Shown: positions 12,673 through 23,545, numbered from the stretch's first letter. The stretch: 64,000 nucleotides of DNA from Helianthus annuus (GCF_002127325.2 NC_035446.2:161045878-161109877), one strand, 5' to 3'. Translations and numbers: made by a program. The notes: generated from the letters alone by a model not told the origin.

Positions 12673-13105
12673 TTAGTGTGGCGAAAGAAAAATATCCTAA
12701 GAAGACTCCCACTTATATACTACTCCAAGATTCTACATTCTTCCAATCCCACTCATTTTTGTCATATTTTCCACTTCAAGTATACAACTTTGAGAACTGA
12801 TATCTTATTCACATGGACTCCATTTTAAACACATTTTGATTAGTTGTAAAACTCTCATCTAGAAGATCGCAAACCCGATAATTATATACACTAATATTAA
12901 TTACACATAAATATATGCTTCCACAAATAATGAAAAACCAAATTTGAGAGTTGTTCACATATCTAGGATTTCCAGTTTTACTATTTTTCTGACCTATACA
13001 ATACATTAAAAGTTGTTTGTAAACCTTTCAATAGTATTAATCGTGAACTTTGAGTCTCTCAAGCCTGCCTTTGGGGTACTAGAGAGATGAACGAAACAAG
13101 ATTAT

Positions 13106-13106
<1 letters not shown>

Positions 13107-13146
<40 letters not shown>
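13107..13146. repeat. (TG)n(AG)n microsatellite
   Basis: About seven TG units run directly into about thirteen AG units. A second (GA)n tract lies 160 bp away. Confidence 0.95.
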
Positions 13147-13149
<3 letters not shown>

Positions 13150-13301
13150 CTCTTTCTGCTTTTCTCTTTCTGCACAAACACATTCCCTGTTAGACATGCT
13201 TTCACCAGGATCCATATTTCTCATGATGAGTACTCCCCCTGCCCCCCATTATTTAACATCAAAATGGAAACACACACACTACACTTTCACTGTGTGTATT
13301 C

Positions 13302-13302
<1 letters not shown>

Positions 13303-13339
<37 letters not shown>
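13303..13339. repeat. (GA)n microsatellite
   Basis: About eighteen GA units. On the minus strand this is a CT tract, common in plant promoters and 5' leaders, but no gene start is evident beside it. Confidence 0.95.
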
Positions 13340-13341
<2 letters not shown>

Positions 13342-14819
13342 TAGCACGTGAAACAAGCTAGCCATGGCAGGAGGACGAAAACCCTAGCTACTTCAAAAGC
13401 AAAGCTCTCCCTTTCAATGCCAGATGTTCCTATTATTATGCATCTGCTTCAGTTTACCCTATGCATATGCCTAGCTATTAGGGACAGTTTTTTCTTGACC
13501 AACATGCTACTAGCTTCAGGATTAAAGACCAGTCAAACATTAATGATTATATGTCTAATTACATATTGAGTTAAAAGAATGTACTTATTTTCAAAAATGT
13601 TAATATATTTTTTATGCATATCTCAAACATTGATTAGACAATATTGAGTTAAAAGAATGTACTATTTTCAATAATGTTAATAGAATTTTTATGCATATCT
13701 CAAACATTGATTAGACAAAGTTGATCATTTTATTTAGATATTTCACATTCTTCTTTGCTCCCAATAAAAAAGCTACATCCTATATGTTATTATCTAACTT
13801 AACACTTGAACATTAGTGTACAGGTAGATCATTATGGAACCAAAATACACATAAGGTGTGTGGTGTGAGACATAAGACATATATATGGATGTGAACGTGA
13901 TTAACAAGATTGTTAAATCAAAACCCTAATTCAGACTACACACAACTGTATCAAGAAAAGTAAGTTTACACATGTATTTTGTTACATGAGCACCAAGAGA
14001 CTATTGGGGTGTGGTCATTTGTGTTTAATATTGTGGAATATAAAATATATATAGAGTTGTAAATTACATTAGAGGATTGTAAATCAATGAGCTAGGATTT
14101 GATCAGTTCTATATATATTTGATCAAAATGTTATAAACCCTAATTCCATAACACATTCTCGATTGGTAAATACTAAATCAAATAACTTATGTATAAAGTT
14201 AGATATTTACCTTATTTGAACTTTTGAGCTCAAAACATTTAAACTATGTTCCTAATTAAGCATGAACCAGTTGAAAAAGTTCTAGTTTTTGCCTTTTGAA
14301 GTTCCGTAAAACTCCAAAATATTCATAGAATTTATGATGTGTTTTTTGTGGGATAGAGGACACAAGGGTATAAATGTCTTTCAAAAGAATGTCGAATAAG
14401 CAAGGATTTGTGTTGTGTTGCTATCAACATTCTTGGAGTCTTCTCTCATGTCCAAATTTAAGAAAAAAAATGACTAAAAATTTACTTAAATAATTTGCTT
14501 TTCTCTACCAAGAAAAACCCTAAAATGGAAATGGTGACGAAGATGATCAAGAAAGTTGAAGAAATTCTACCTGAAGGTTCCATTTACCATGGAGAGCAAA
14601 GCTTTAATCTTTGACTAATTAATTTACAATGCTACCCTTCAACCTCAACAAAAAATCACAAAACAAAAAGAATAAAACTATATATATAGCTCATTAAATA
14701 ATCACACGTCTCTATTAAGTGAAACAAGTAGAAGTTTTGATTCTTTAATGTGAAATAACTAAAATCATCTTCTTGATAAGCATAAAGAATGTAAAAATAG
14801 AATAGTAGAACGTACAAGA

Positions 14820-14918
14820 TGGGATATATGCTTGGCTCCTCATACGCCATCCACGGAGGCCACCGGATATGCCGGTGGGCTCTGAAAATGGCATACAGGG
14901 AGCCAGGCATACACATAT
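14820..14918 (-). ncRNA. MIR160: MIR160 precursor hairpin (microRNA160)
   Basis: On the minus strand, positions 14909 to 14889 read as the mature miR160 sequence beginning TGCCTGGCTCCCTGTATG. They match the canonical 21-nt land-plant miRNA at every position. The opposite arm (14847 to 14827) carries the star strand beginning GCGTATGAGGAGCCAAGC, one base from the common Arabidopsis star. Between them the complementary arms CCCACCGG and CCGGTGG close a short terminal loop, so the approximately 100-nt segment folds into the standard stem. miR160 guides AGO1 cleavage of the auxin response factor mRNAs ARF10, ARF16 and ARF17, affecting root-cap, leaf and embryo development. No target gene is in this window. 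The gene sits alone between repeat blocks, with a TATA-like box about 270 bp upstream. The call rests on an exact mature match plus a foldback, so it is very secure; the primary transcript ends are unknown. Confidence 0.96.
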
Positions 14919-15190
14919 ACTCATCGTGTATGTATCTATAAGTATTTAATGTACTTTTTACCTCAAAAGATATTGTTGAAGGCATATGTTAGCATCCAAG
15001 AAGATGAATCCATGAAGTGAGATTTGGAAAACTAAATCAAGATTGAAACTTTAAATATATTCAACGAAATGAGGTTTAAGAAAGAGTGTTTGTTATTTTA
15101 AGATGGAAGGAAAGAAGGATGTGGGGTTGAAGTTTTCATCACTAAATAAAGATCACCCTTTAGTTTGCATGCTACATATATGTAGGTACA

Positions 15191-15200
15191 AATATATAAA
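15191..15200 (-). promoter_or_regulatory. Candidate TATA box for the MIR160 primary transcript
   Basis: The minus strand reads CTTTATATATTTG, about 270 bp before the hairpin and preceded by a CT/GA-rich leader (15205-15240). Spacing fits plant pri-miRNAs, but the start site is inferred. Confidence 0.35.
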
Positions 15201-15204
15201 GAGG

Positions 15205-16827
15205 GAAAGGGTAACCACACACACTTTCTCTCTCACATATGAAGGGGTGGTGGTGGGTGGTGGTGACCGGTGGTGGGTGGGTGGTGGTGGTTCTGGTTTG
15301 AAATCTACTATTGTTTGTTTTTCTGGGGTTGTAAAGGAAAGGTTGCTTTTCTCCTCTGAAGCGTATTTGTCTTGGAGTGTTTGGAAGATATTGATTCCTC
15401 CCTCCCCTCAATATATTATATGTATATATTTGCATAAAGTGATACTCCATATCTCCATTAAATAAAATACATCTTCACGCGGATTTATAAAACTTTAACG
15501 CTTAATTTACTATATAAGTTAAAAAGTTCGTTTTAATATGAGTTATTACTGAAAAATAGTATCAAACGTCTATTTTATTTTGAGTTAGTTTATAAGATCT
15601 ATTTTATTCCGGTATTGGTATATAAAGATTGAGATTTTAGTCTAATGCTATGCATGTGGATTATTGCTTATTGCTTGCCAGTTCAACTGGTTAACCTTAA
15701 AATATGTAGTAGTTTTTTTTTTTTAAATAGATTGACCAAGTTTTTCTTAAAAAAATAATTTGATTAAATGGTACATAAACATAAAAGAAAAAAAATGGAA
15801 CCCATTGAAAGTTACCCCCCCCCCCCCCCATCCCCCAAATCGATCTTCACTGCTTCGTTCAACCACCATAGTCGCACTAGCATTGGTCTTCCAAGCCCTG
15901 CTAGCGTAACCACCCATTGGTCTTCACTTTCCATCATAACTGCCTAACATCTTCTTATGATTCCTCCAAACCAAAATCTAACATACCCTCTTCACCTCCA
16001 TACACAGATAGGGATATTTAAAAGAAAGTGTGGAGTTCCTTTTTGTTTGTGTACCGGAAGGATCATCTAGTGTTCCTTTAATTTGTTTAATTTCAAGATA
16101 AGGGCCATTGATGTGTGATACGATGTCTCTAAGTTGCGTGTGTGTGTGTGGGGGGGTGGGGGGGGGTCTTTTAGCGGCAACAATATTTCTTTTAATTGGT
16201 ATAGAGGTAAAGCTTGTCATCATTACACCCTCCTATACCCTACCAATAGAGTCTACTATGAGTGGATTATATTTGGTACATTTGTGTGTGATGCGATGAC
16301 GTCGATCAATGTGAGGTGGGACAATGAAGGATGGGTGAATTGAAATGAAAGATGCTTTGACGATGATAATAGCCGAAGGTGAATTTGACGATGATGGTGA
16401 CCAGCATCGAACCGTCACGTGTTTGTCACATCAATAACAAAAGCCACATTTAGTTACCTAAGTGGAACCATTTAGATGGCTCATTCAACCTAAAGTTTAT
16501 ATACTATAATTATAATAAAATTGTAGATATATTATTTTAGGACAAAATTGAAAGTAAGTTTTTATTTAAAACATAAGTCTTCTAATATTTACCAAATCTT
16601 CTGATATTTACCAAATTATACTAATATCTTTAGATAGAGGGAGGATTTTGTAAATCTGATGAATTTATTATCGTGATGCTAAAAGATGCATTTTTGATTT
16701 GATGTGATCATTTTCACAAAAATAAAAATACTATGATTTCTTTGAGAAATGCAATATTTAATTTATAATTAAATAATATATGAAGCTGTTCATGTATAAA
16801 CAAATGTAAAATAAAACATAGGCATAA
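15205..16827. other. Unassigned region upstream of MIR160
   Basis: Contains a GGTGG-rich stretch (15245-15300), a poly-C run of about 17 (15816-15832), and a TG/G run (16138-16168). No protein gene is supported; the open frames are low-complexity. The first 1-1.5 kb may include MIR160 promoter elements. Confidence 0.35.
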
Positions 16828-17054
16828 GGCTCCTCGGTATGGTTCCGTCTCCACCCCCGGCGCCGCCACATCACCACCGTTCTCCCACGCCGCCCCCCCT
16901 CCGTCCCCCTCCGTCCCGTCGTCGCCGTCCGAGTTTAGCCGTTTGAGACGGACCAAACATGTGGGCCTCCCCCTCGGCGACGCCGTCCTCCCACGCCGCC
17001 CCCTCCGTCCTCATCCCGTCGCCGGCGTTCCTCCGGTCACCATACCGAGTAGCC
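16828..17054. mobile_element. GC-rich Harbinger-like MITE with TAA target duplication
   Basis: TIRs GGCTCCTCGGTATGG and CCATACCGAGTAGCC differ at one position. TAA flanks both sides (16825-16827 and 17055-17057). The 227-bp body is extremely C-rich (repeated CACGCCGCCCCCTCCGTCC) in otherwise AT-rich DNA. It is internally duplicated: the block near 16880 recurs near 16990. No coding sequence. Confidence 0.7.
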
Positions 17055-17422
17055 TAAACTCAAATCAAAGTATGTCTCTCAGACAAATTCACACTAGCCA
17101 ATATCTATTTCTTTTAGATATAGACAAAATCATTAAAAATTTAAAAATTAAGAAAATCATAGTAGCCAATTATATTTTTCTATTTTCTTATTTCTTTTAG
17201 ATATAAAGTATCTTAAGATTATTTTATAAAATATGCGTAGCCCATAAAGCTATGTAGCTCGCGAATTTACATTATCTCGTAATATACATATAATTTTTTT
17301 TATAAAGTTCAATAACATAAAAAGAATGAAAAAAAAAAAAAAAAAAAAACTTTTACAAGTTATTTTTATGATCTTTTCTCTCTCTATATATATATATACA
17401 CAGGTATGAATACATATATTCA

Positions 17423-17500
17423 CACTACAAGAATTAAAACCTATCCCGGCGACAACTATAAGGGCTTTAGTGACGACATATCGTCACTATAAGGTTTGTG
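17423..17500 (+). mobile_element. CACTA-type transposon left terminus
   Basis: CACTACAAGAATTAAAAC at 17423 matches the plant CACTA/En-Spm terminal consensus. It is followed by subterminal motifs such as GGCGACAACTATAAGGG and the inverted pair AGTGACGA/TCGTCACT (17469-17488). Similar ATAGCGA/TCGCTATA motifs reappear at 19170-19315. I cannot find the matching terminal TTCTTGTAGTG, so the right end is lost or beyond recognition, possibly near 19320. Confidence 0.5.
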
Positions 17501-17870
17501 GCCATATGTTCGTGGGCATAGGTTTGCAACGTACTGAAGTGTGTGCATTAGGTGTATTAGTTTTAGTAATATTAAGCACACTTAAGTGCGTTAATTTAAT
17601 AACTTTGAAACATGATTATATTTAGACTAAAAACACACAACGAGCACATAAACTATTACGTGTAGTATAACTTAGAAAAGGAACCAAGTATCGTTCAAAG
17701 ATACGCTCCCCCTACTCAACCGTTTATTATTATTTTGATCTTCCTTATTTATAGATAGTTTAGTAAGAACTAGTTATATGTGAACTCTTGGATAAATTTT
17801 TCTTAATTAATATAGTTTATTTATAAAATGAGAAGAATGGTCAAATATTATATTTAATCTTTTATGAAAA

Positions 17871-18107
17871 TTGGAAGCGGCTTCTATTAAGGTTATTGAC
17901 ATTCCTTCAATCTTCCCACAACATATCGATAGATTGGCCTGGAAATATGTCCATAATAAACCATCCCTAGCCTCTCGACTAGCAAACAATATGCCACAAC
18001 AAGATTGGTTTAAGGCCATCTTGGTCTTATTATCTTCTTATAACTTAATTAGTTTGTTCTTCTTATGTCAAACTCGCAAGTGGAATCACAGTAAGGGATC
18101 TTATTAA
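17871..18107 (+). pseudogene. Protein-like open frame in the CACTA-like region, unrecognised
   Basis: A 78-codon frame contains the segments IDIPSIFPQHIDRLAWKYV and SRLANNMPQQDWFKAI, which look more like genuine protein than the surrounding AT-rich frames. The C-terminal third is hydrophobic and may be intron read-through. It has no recognised domain and no upstream exon I can join. It sits between the CACTA-like left end and a minisatellite, so it may be a remnant of a captured host exon. It could also be chance; the confidence is low. Confidence 0.2.
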
Positions 18108-18234
18108 TTACCAAAGCGATGTAGTCATTAAATTCATTAAGTTACCGAATAAACAAAGTAGGTTTCATTTTATTGGTCTCTTCTACTTTGTCGAATTACC
18201 CTTTTTCCCATATTAATTTACCATCTTAACTTTC

Positions 18235-18412
18235 AGACCCCCAATCGGGTCTGGTGCATTACCAGAAGCCTGTCTAAAGATCTTGATGTAATATCAGAAG
18301 CCTTTTATTACCCAAGATCTGGTTCAATACCAGAAGCTTATCACTCGAATCTGGTTCAATACAAGAAAACTCTAGTAAGATCTAGTTCAATATCAGAAGC
18401 TTACACCAGATC
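18235..18412 (+). repeat. Minisatellite, about 30-bp unit
   Basis: Core GATCTGGTTCAATACCAGAAGCTTA recurs with drift at about 18248, 18279, 18318, 18350 and 18381; the final partial unit ends AGATCTGATT. Five to six imperfect units. Confidence 0.7.
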
Positions 18413-20000
18413 TGATTAAGGGTACTAGAAGTCGTACGCACACCCAGTTAAGTTAGATTAATTTGGTTAAATTAAGTTGTTAAATTAATTTAGTTTCAAA
18501 AATGTCATGTAATCTTGTCACAAAAGATAATAAACAAAGAATTAGTAAAAGATAAACATAATAAATAAAATAAAATACTACATTAATAAAATTAACTAAT
18601 CCAAGAGTATGAGAAGACGTATTGATTACAACCATATGAAGATCTTTACACTTTTACCAATGTTGATTACCATTTTTCCATGACCTTCAAGCTCTAGCTC
18701 AAGTGCAAGTATATATGTAACAAGTGTCACTCATCACTCATTATTACATATATTAAGTGAACAATTCTAATGATGCCTTATTCTTGACATGGATGAACAA
18801 ATATAGAATGTTGGAATTCTAACTCTGGAGAGGTCTCGCTCGATATGAAGGCATTTCCTAGGGATCAACATCTCATCATCCAAGCAAAGTGTGCTTAGGA
18901 AGCATCATTATCATGGCATACTTGGCTATTGATTAACTAAGATCCATGGATCATCCACACTTTCTTCAACGAACTAGAGCCTTCTAGGACGAGAGAACAA
19001 GGCCAAGAGGGCACAAGTGTATCAGCCTTAGAGTTGTAGAAAACCAGGGAACAAGAGAGCAAAGAAGGGCATGCTTGAAATGAGGGAATAAGGCCTTTGT
19101 CTATAGGCCAACATGGGACAAGTGAGCACGGGCGTGCCAGGGGTGAAATATATTTTTTTCTTAATTTTTATTGTTGTCGCTATATGCTAATCTAACTCAA
19201 AAGGATGAGAACAATTATAGCGATGGCATGTTGTCGCTACAAACCTTTCTACGTAGACGATTCATGTCAGTTTATAGGGGCGTGTGCAAGCGTCAGATTC
19301 TTATAGCGTCACTAAACGTTTTAAATTTAATCATGTTTTAAAATGTTCAAACAACTTGTATTCTATTCTGGTTTGAATATAATTTTTTTTATCAATATAG
19401 CCTATCACATGGAGAACTCTCAATGCTTATATTAGTTATGGTCAATTAGTTTTGTACGTAACCCAACAAAAAATGATCTATGTTACCAATAGTTTTTAAA
19501 TGAATTTTAATTGTTTGGCACCTTGCTAGATTTACCAAAGTTAATCTTATTTTTTCTTGTCAAACAAGGTGTTTATTCGGTTTACTTTAGACAACACCTA
19601 GTTTTCATTTTGTTAGTGATTAATTTGTTAATAAGTTTGTTAATTGTGTAGAAGTATTATTTTAGCACGCTATAGCAAAAGTAACGGAAAATCAAGAATA
19701 CGCAATTACAACACCAAGCTATAATGTCAGAAAAGTATCCTTGAAACAAAACACTCATGTATCCAAAACATATCATAAAGTTTGTATGACTGACCACTCT
19801 TAATCTCATAAAAAAAACTTTAAAAAGTAATAATATTCAAAATTTGGGAAACCCTAGCAATGTGAGAACACAAAATGTAACATTTCGCATTTCTTGTATT
19901 AATCATTTCTGTGTATTTCGTATCCAGTCATTGTAATCCGAGACTTATAACCATAATAGAATTCATTTTATTTCAATAATTTTTCAAACAAACATCTGTA
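18413..20000. other. Unassigned DNA, partly CACTA-like subterminal sequence
   Basis: 19160-19320 contains TTGTCGCTATA and GTTGTCGCTACAAAC motifs like those at the CACTA-like left end. The rest is AT-rich with no supported gene. Confidence 0.35.
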
Positions 20001-20005
20001 TTACT

Positions 20006-20559
20006 TAGGGCTGGCATATTGTGTATACCCGTACACGATAAGACACGACATGATAAGACACGATACACGAAATCCCATACACGAACACGACACGATAACT
20101 TATCGTGTCCTTTTTTCAAACACGAACACGAACACGATCACGACACGATATACATGAAAATTACCTGTTAATACCTGTTAACACGACTGTTCGACTATTA
20201 TACACGAAAACTACCTGTTAATACCTGTTAATATGAGCAAAAACACGAACACGACATGCTATCTGAGAGTTACAGAGGGAGTTTAGGGGTTTTTTTTTTT
20301 AAATTGAATGAGGAATGAAAATAGAAGGGAATTAAGGAACCCACATGCACATGGCTGATGAGTTTTATTTAATTTAATTTCTTATCATGTACTAACGGGT
20401 ATTAACAGGTAAACAGGTATTTAACCTGTCTATACACGAAAATTAACAGGTAATCTCGTGTCTACCTGTTTGGTAAACGATACCTGTTAAGGCCATACAC
20501 GATACCTGTTAACTTCTTGTAGGTTCATGTCGTGTATTCGTGTAAAATTGCCAACCCTA
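20006..20559. mobile_element. hAT-type MITE with 8-bp target duplication
   Basis: Ends TAGGGCTGGCA and TTGCCAACCCTA form the TIR. A perfect GTATTACT repeat flanks the element (19998-20005 and 20560-20567), the 8-bp duplication expected of hAT elements. The body is dense in ACACGA/TCGTGT and ACCTGTTAA motifs in both orientations, resembling the subterminal transposase-binding repeats of this superfamily. No transposase is encoded. Confidence 0.85.
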
Positions 20560-20815
20560 GTATTACTCATGTAATCACCAAGGCACGTTTAAATCATTCA
20601 AACACCGACTTACGTTGTGTAAATTCGATATCTGAGACCTAATCAACCAACCAAATTTTACGTCATATGGTGTTAGAAACTCAAATTTATATAAATACTA
20701 AAAGAGAAAATAGAACAAACAATCTCATAACATCAGGGACCAAAAAAAATATATTAATGGGCCAACTTTTTGCAAATTTCTATCTTTTCTACCACCTCTA
20801 ACCCTAATCCATCAC

Positions 20816-21022
20816 CTATATATAGCACACTCAATTCTCCACTTTTTGTTTATATCTTCTCAAGAATTCTCACTTTTGAAAGTGAGACTCATCTCTTTTC
20901 ACCTTCTTCTCCCTTTCTTGTTTTTCTTTTGTTTTCCATACTTCACCCACATTGGAAAAAACCTCCATGGAATGTCACCCAATGTTCACCATGGTGAACA
21001 AAGGTGGTGCATTGCCAAAATA
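20816..21022 (+). other. Putative promoter, leader and 18-codon open frame
   Basis: A TATA box (CTATATATAG, 20816-20825) is followed by a pyrimidine-rich leader and ATG at 20966. The short frame begins MECHPMFTMVNKGG and ends TAA at 21020-21022. A perfect 14-bp palindrome TTCACCATGGTGAA spans its third ATG (20985-20998). The layout resembles a real gene start, but no downstream exon is identifiable. It may be a non-coding transcript or a gene fragment. Confidence 0.25.
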
Positions 21023-21545
21023 AGGACCAATCTTGGGTTTTATTTTATAATTTTCAACATTTCATTATTGTATGTTATTTATATTTTATACATGACCGAC
21101 CAAGATCATCATCTAAGTTAATAATTCTTAGTGTAACAAAGGGTACAATGGATGACACTTATACTACTTATATAACATGGTCATTACATTACTAACCCAT
21201 CACTAATTACTATCATATTATCTAACTTATTATATATATATGGAACCCATGAAGTGGAAGTTACCTTTGAAATCAATATCATCCATTCGATTATGCTTAG
21301 ATTAAATCTGGGCCGTGTAAACTCTTAATTTTAACCGCTGTCTTGGCAGTTCTGAGCGGTTACTTGCAGCAAGCATGTTTTTCTGTCCATGTTCCTTGAA
21401 CTCGAACAACACCATCCCACGTTCTGAGTAGTTTTTCTGTCCATATTTTTGGCAGTTCAGCACCTAAAAAAATGGGTAGTGGTGGATTTACCTACTCAGT
21501 TCCTAAAAAAATGGGTAGTGGTGGTACCTGCTGCAGTTGTGTTCT

Positions 21546-21556
21546 TCTATATAATG
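21546..21556 (+). promoter_or_regulatory. TATA box of the four-exon small gene
   Basis: TTCTATATAATGAG lies about 65 bp upstream of the ATG at 21614, an appropriate plant core-promoter arrangement. Confidence 0.45.
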
Positions 21557-21613
21557 AGAACTTGAGAAGCAGTCTTCATCGTTCACTCATTTTTTGTCTG
21601 AAATAATCACAGC

Positions 21614-22225
21614 ATGGATCACTCACCACAAAAGCCCTCAGTTATGCACGAAGACCAGCCTGCTGGACACTGTAACATGCAAATGAAGCAGGTTAACACA
21701 TTTATTTCCATTGGCTATTGTTTTTTTTAAATACTAAATTTTAGTAAACCGCAGAAGCTTCGAAATGGTGCTGAAATAATCAAAAGCGACCAGTTCAGAT
21801 CAGACAAGGTTCTTTCTGTTCCATTATAATCTGCAATTAATACGTACCATACTTTCTGAATTCATATTCTTCTTTGTGTAGGCACCAGCTGGAGTCGAAG
21901 AGGCACAATATGGCGAAACGCCTAACCTACAAGTGAAGGTTAAATTCATTATATATACAAACATTTATGCAATAATACGAGGGTTATTGACTTCTTTTTT
22001 GTTTTACTTTTTTGTAAGCTAAACCGATCCAGAAAAAGATCGATAGCGCTGCAGAACTGGAAATGGGACGAAGTCATCGACCTCTCCAGTTCTGACAATG
22101 ATGAAGAAGAAGATGAACTGGAAAATGATGAATGGATGAATGCTGATTGGGGTGACAATGATGGCGTGGAGTCCTTCCTAAGATGCAGCAAAACCCGCCG
22201 TATTTCAGCCACGAAACAATTTTGA
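21614..22225 (+). CDS. Small four-exon gene, acidic basic-tailed protein, family unknown
   Basis: The reading frame is only visible after splicing. Exons are 21614-21691, 21755-21808, 21882-21938 and 22019-22225. Every intron (63, 73 and 80 bp) has GT at the start and AG at the end, every exon length is a multiple of three, and all junctions are phase 0. The 131-residue product starts MDHSPQKPSVMHEDQPAGHC. Its last exon has a basic stretch NRSRKRS, then WKWDEVIDLSSSDNDEEEDE, an acidic run, and a basic end KTRRISATKQF. No signal peptide or membrane segment is visible; the composition suggests a nuclear or nucleic-acid-associated role, which is inference only. The basic stretch could be a localisation signal. 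A TATA box lies 65 bp upstream. I do not recognise the family. It could be a lineage-specific gene or a captured fragment with intact splicing. The first intron is short for a plant. Confidence 0.55.
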
Positions 22226-22573
22226 AGATTAAGTTTTGGTTCCATTACATGTGTCTTGCTGTCATGTTTTTAGATACTACTTTTAACATGTTTTATCATG
22301 TCATCTGGATTTATTTGTGTTTAAACTTCATTTCTGTTCTAACATGTTTCTTTCTTTTAACATATTTTGAGATTTTTGTTTGCATCTTTTATATAATCCA
22401 GTTTTATTCTCAATTGGTTCTGTTTAACATGTTGCTTGCTTTTAACATGTTTTGAGATTTTTGTTTGCATCTTTTATACAACATGGTGATGCTAGGAAGG
22501 TCACATGTCATTGAGTGTTTTAACAAAATGACATGTCATTAAGTGTTTTAACAAAACGGTCATTATAATATAC
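22226..22573. repeat. 3' flank with two short direct duplications
   Basis: CTTTTAACATxTTTTGAGATTTTTGTTTGCATCTTTTATA occurs at about 22356 and 22438, and a 36-bp unit with TTAACAAAAxGxCATGTCATT recurs at about 22503-22560. No gene is supported. Confidence 0.5.
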
Positions 22574-22973
22574 CTTCTCAACGTAAGTTCGAACCATCTT
22601 TTCAATGTCTTCAACTATAGATTCAAGTTGTCCCTCTGCATAAGAAATCCCTCATTGTATCATACTCAGATGAAGCTTAAAATTAATCCAAACAATAAGG
22701 AGAAAGGTGGAGAAAAGTACCAACTGCAACTTTGGTCAATCCTGGTAAGTCGATTAAAGTTAAAGATACAACTGGAAGAATAAGAAAATCATGATATGAT
22801 GTCAGCATTGTGTGAGAAATAAAGAACAAGAACAGCTATTACTTTAAATATTGCAGTCACTACAAACATACCGTTGGGGGAATAGATGATGAGATGGATT
22901 GGAATTGGAGATATTTGTTTAGACTTCCCCGTGATTCTGTCTGTTTCATCTTGAATCTCCTTCCGTACCAAAG
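22574..22973 (-). pseudogene. Dynamin-related protein (DRP1-like) fragment, three exons
   Basis: Minus-strand exons 22973-22872, 22771-22721 and 22635-22574 splice with intact GT/AG signals to give part of a dynamin GTPase domain. Exon 1 reads [19 protein letters not shown] and IYSPN. Exon 2 reads VVSLTLIDLPGLTKVAV with the G3 motif DLPG. Exon 3 reads EGQLESIVEDIEKMVRTYVE. Plant DRP1 proteins are about 610 residues and act in cell-plate formation and clathrin-mediated endocytosis. Only about 70 residues are present: the P-loop exon before and the G4 region after are absent, so no functional GTPase can be made. It lies in the same orientation as the chimeric exon at 23281-23545, which suggests capture by one mobile element. 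Family assignment is from memory of conserved motifs. Confidence 0.75.
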
Positions 22974-23280
22974 CTTGTGTATGAAATCAAATATGTCAGT
23001 TAAACTTCACATTATTGTCACTAGAAATTGGAATTATGTTTTGAGCTTTTATGCTAAAAGAGTTTAGTAGTAGCAGCCACTTTTATATGAGTCCGTACAC
23101 TTGTATGAAATCAAATGGGTCACTTGGGCTGCACTTATTAATTAAGTTTGGGACTTTGGGTTGGTATTTAACAGGCCTACTAATTAATTTCGAAAACTAT
23201 ATGGCTTTGGAATTTTGAAGTGAAAAATATATAATTGGAGACTGTAACAAATCACTAATATTTATTCACTATCATCTCAC

Positions 23281-23545
23281 CTCTACTCCAGAGGGTTTAA
23301 TTTGACCAACGGCTTTTGCAGCGCCTAACACCGCTGCTGAACCACCCATGTCAAACTTCATCAGCTCTATAGAACAACCGGGGCCCGTCTTAATGTTTTC
23401 CACTGCAATGTTATTGAAAAACCCCGCGGGCCAAGTAGCTAATCCTATAAGAAGCACTAATGTCCACTTTAAGACGACATATTCAAATATCTGCACCTTC
23501 TTCCTTGACCTCCAATCCTTTTTGAAAAGATCATTTTCTACGATC
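23281..23545 (-). pseudogene. Chimeric exon: chloride-channel (CLC) fragment fused to leucine aminopeptidase fragment
   Basis: One open minus-strand exon runs from an acceptor CTGCAG at 23546-23551 to a donor GAG/GTGAG at 23281. Its first part, [20 protein letters not shown] with the hydrophobic [19 protein letters not shown] and NNIAVENI, matches the start of the membrane domain of plant CLC anion channels or antiporters. Its second part, [17 protein letters not shown] then [19 protein letters not shown], matches the catalytic domain of plant M17 leucine aminopeptidase just before a known-type VE/VHF exon border. The two meet in frame at the shared residues near ENIK (about 23388-23402). Two unrelated enzymes fused in a 265-bp exon, with the rest of both missing, is best read as transposon-mediated exon shuffling. 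Dynamin fragments lie downstream in the same orientation. It is unlikely to be functional. Confidence 0.75.

Larger units (their letters stand above)
12688..14523. other. Intergenic DNA with GA/TG microsatellites
   Basis: No supported gene. It contains the two microsatellites annotated separately and a near-perfect direct repeat of about 65 bp (around 13562-13630 and 13643-13712, core TTGAGTTAAAAGAATGTACT). A 29-codon open frame at 14525-14614 lies just beyond; nothing else supports it. Confidence 0.4.

Noticed and set aside
13087..13351. Arg/Glu-repeat open frames of 81-85 codons
   Set aside because: Direct translation of the (GA)n microsatellites.
14525..14614. 29-codon frame starting MEMVTKMIKKVEEILPEG
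   Set aside because: Has a plausible start but is too short, with no conservation or context evidence; may be chance.
20985..20998. Perfect palindrome TTCACCATGGTGAA as a regulatory operator
   Set aside because: A single 14-bp palindrome around an ATG in 64 kb can be chance, and no partner site was found.
22492..22560. Helitron 3' end (CTAG on the minus strand at 22495-22492) closing the fragment cluster
   Set aside because: No convincing hairpin precedes CTAG, so the outer boundary stays undefined.
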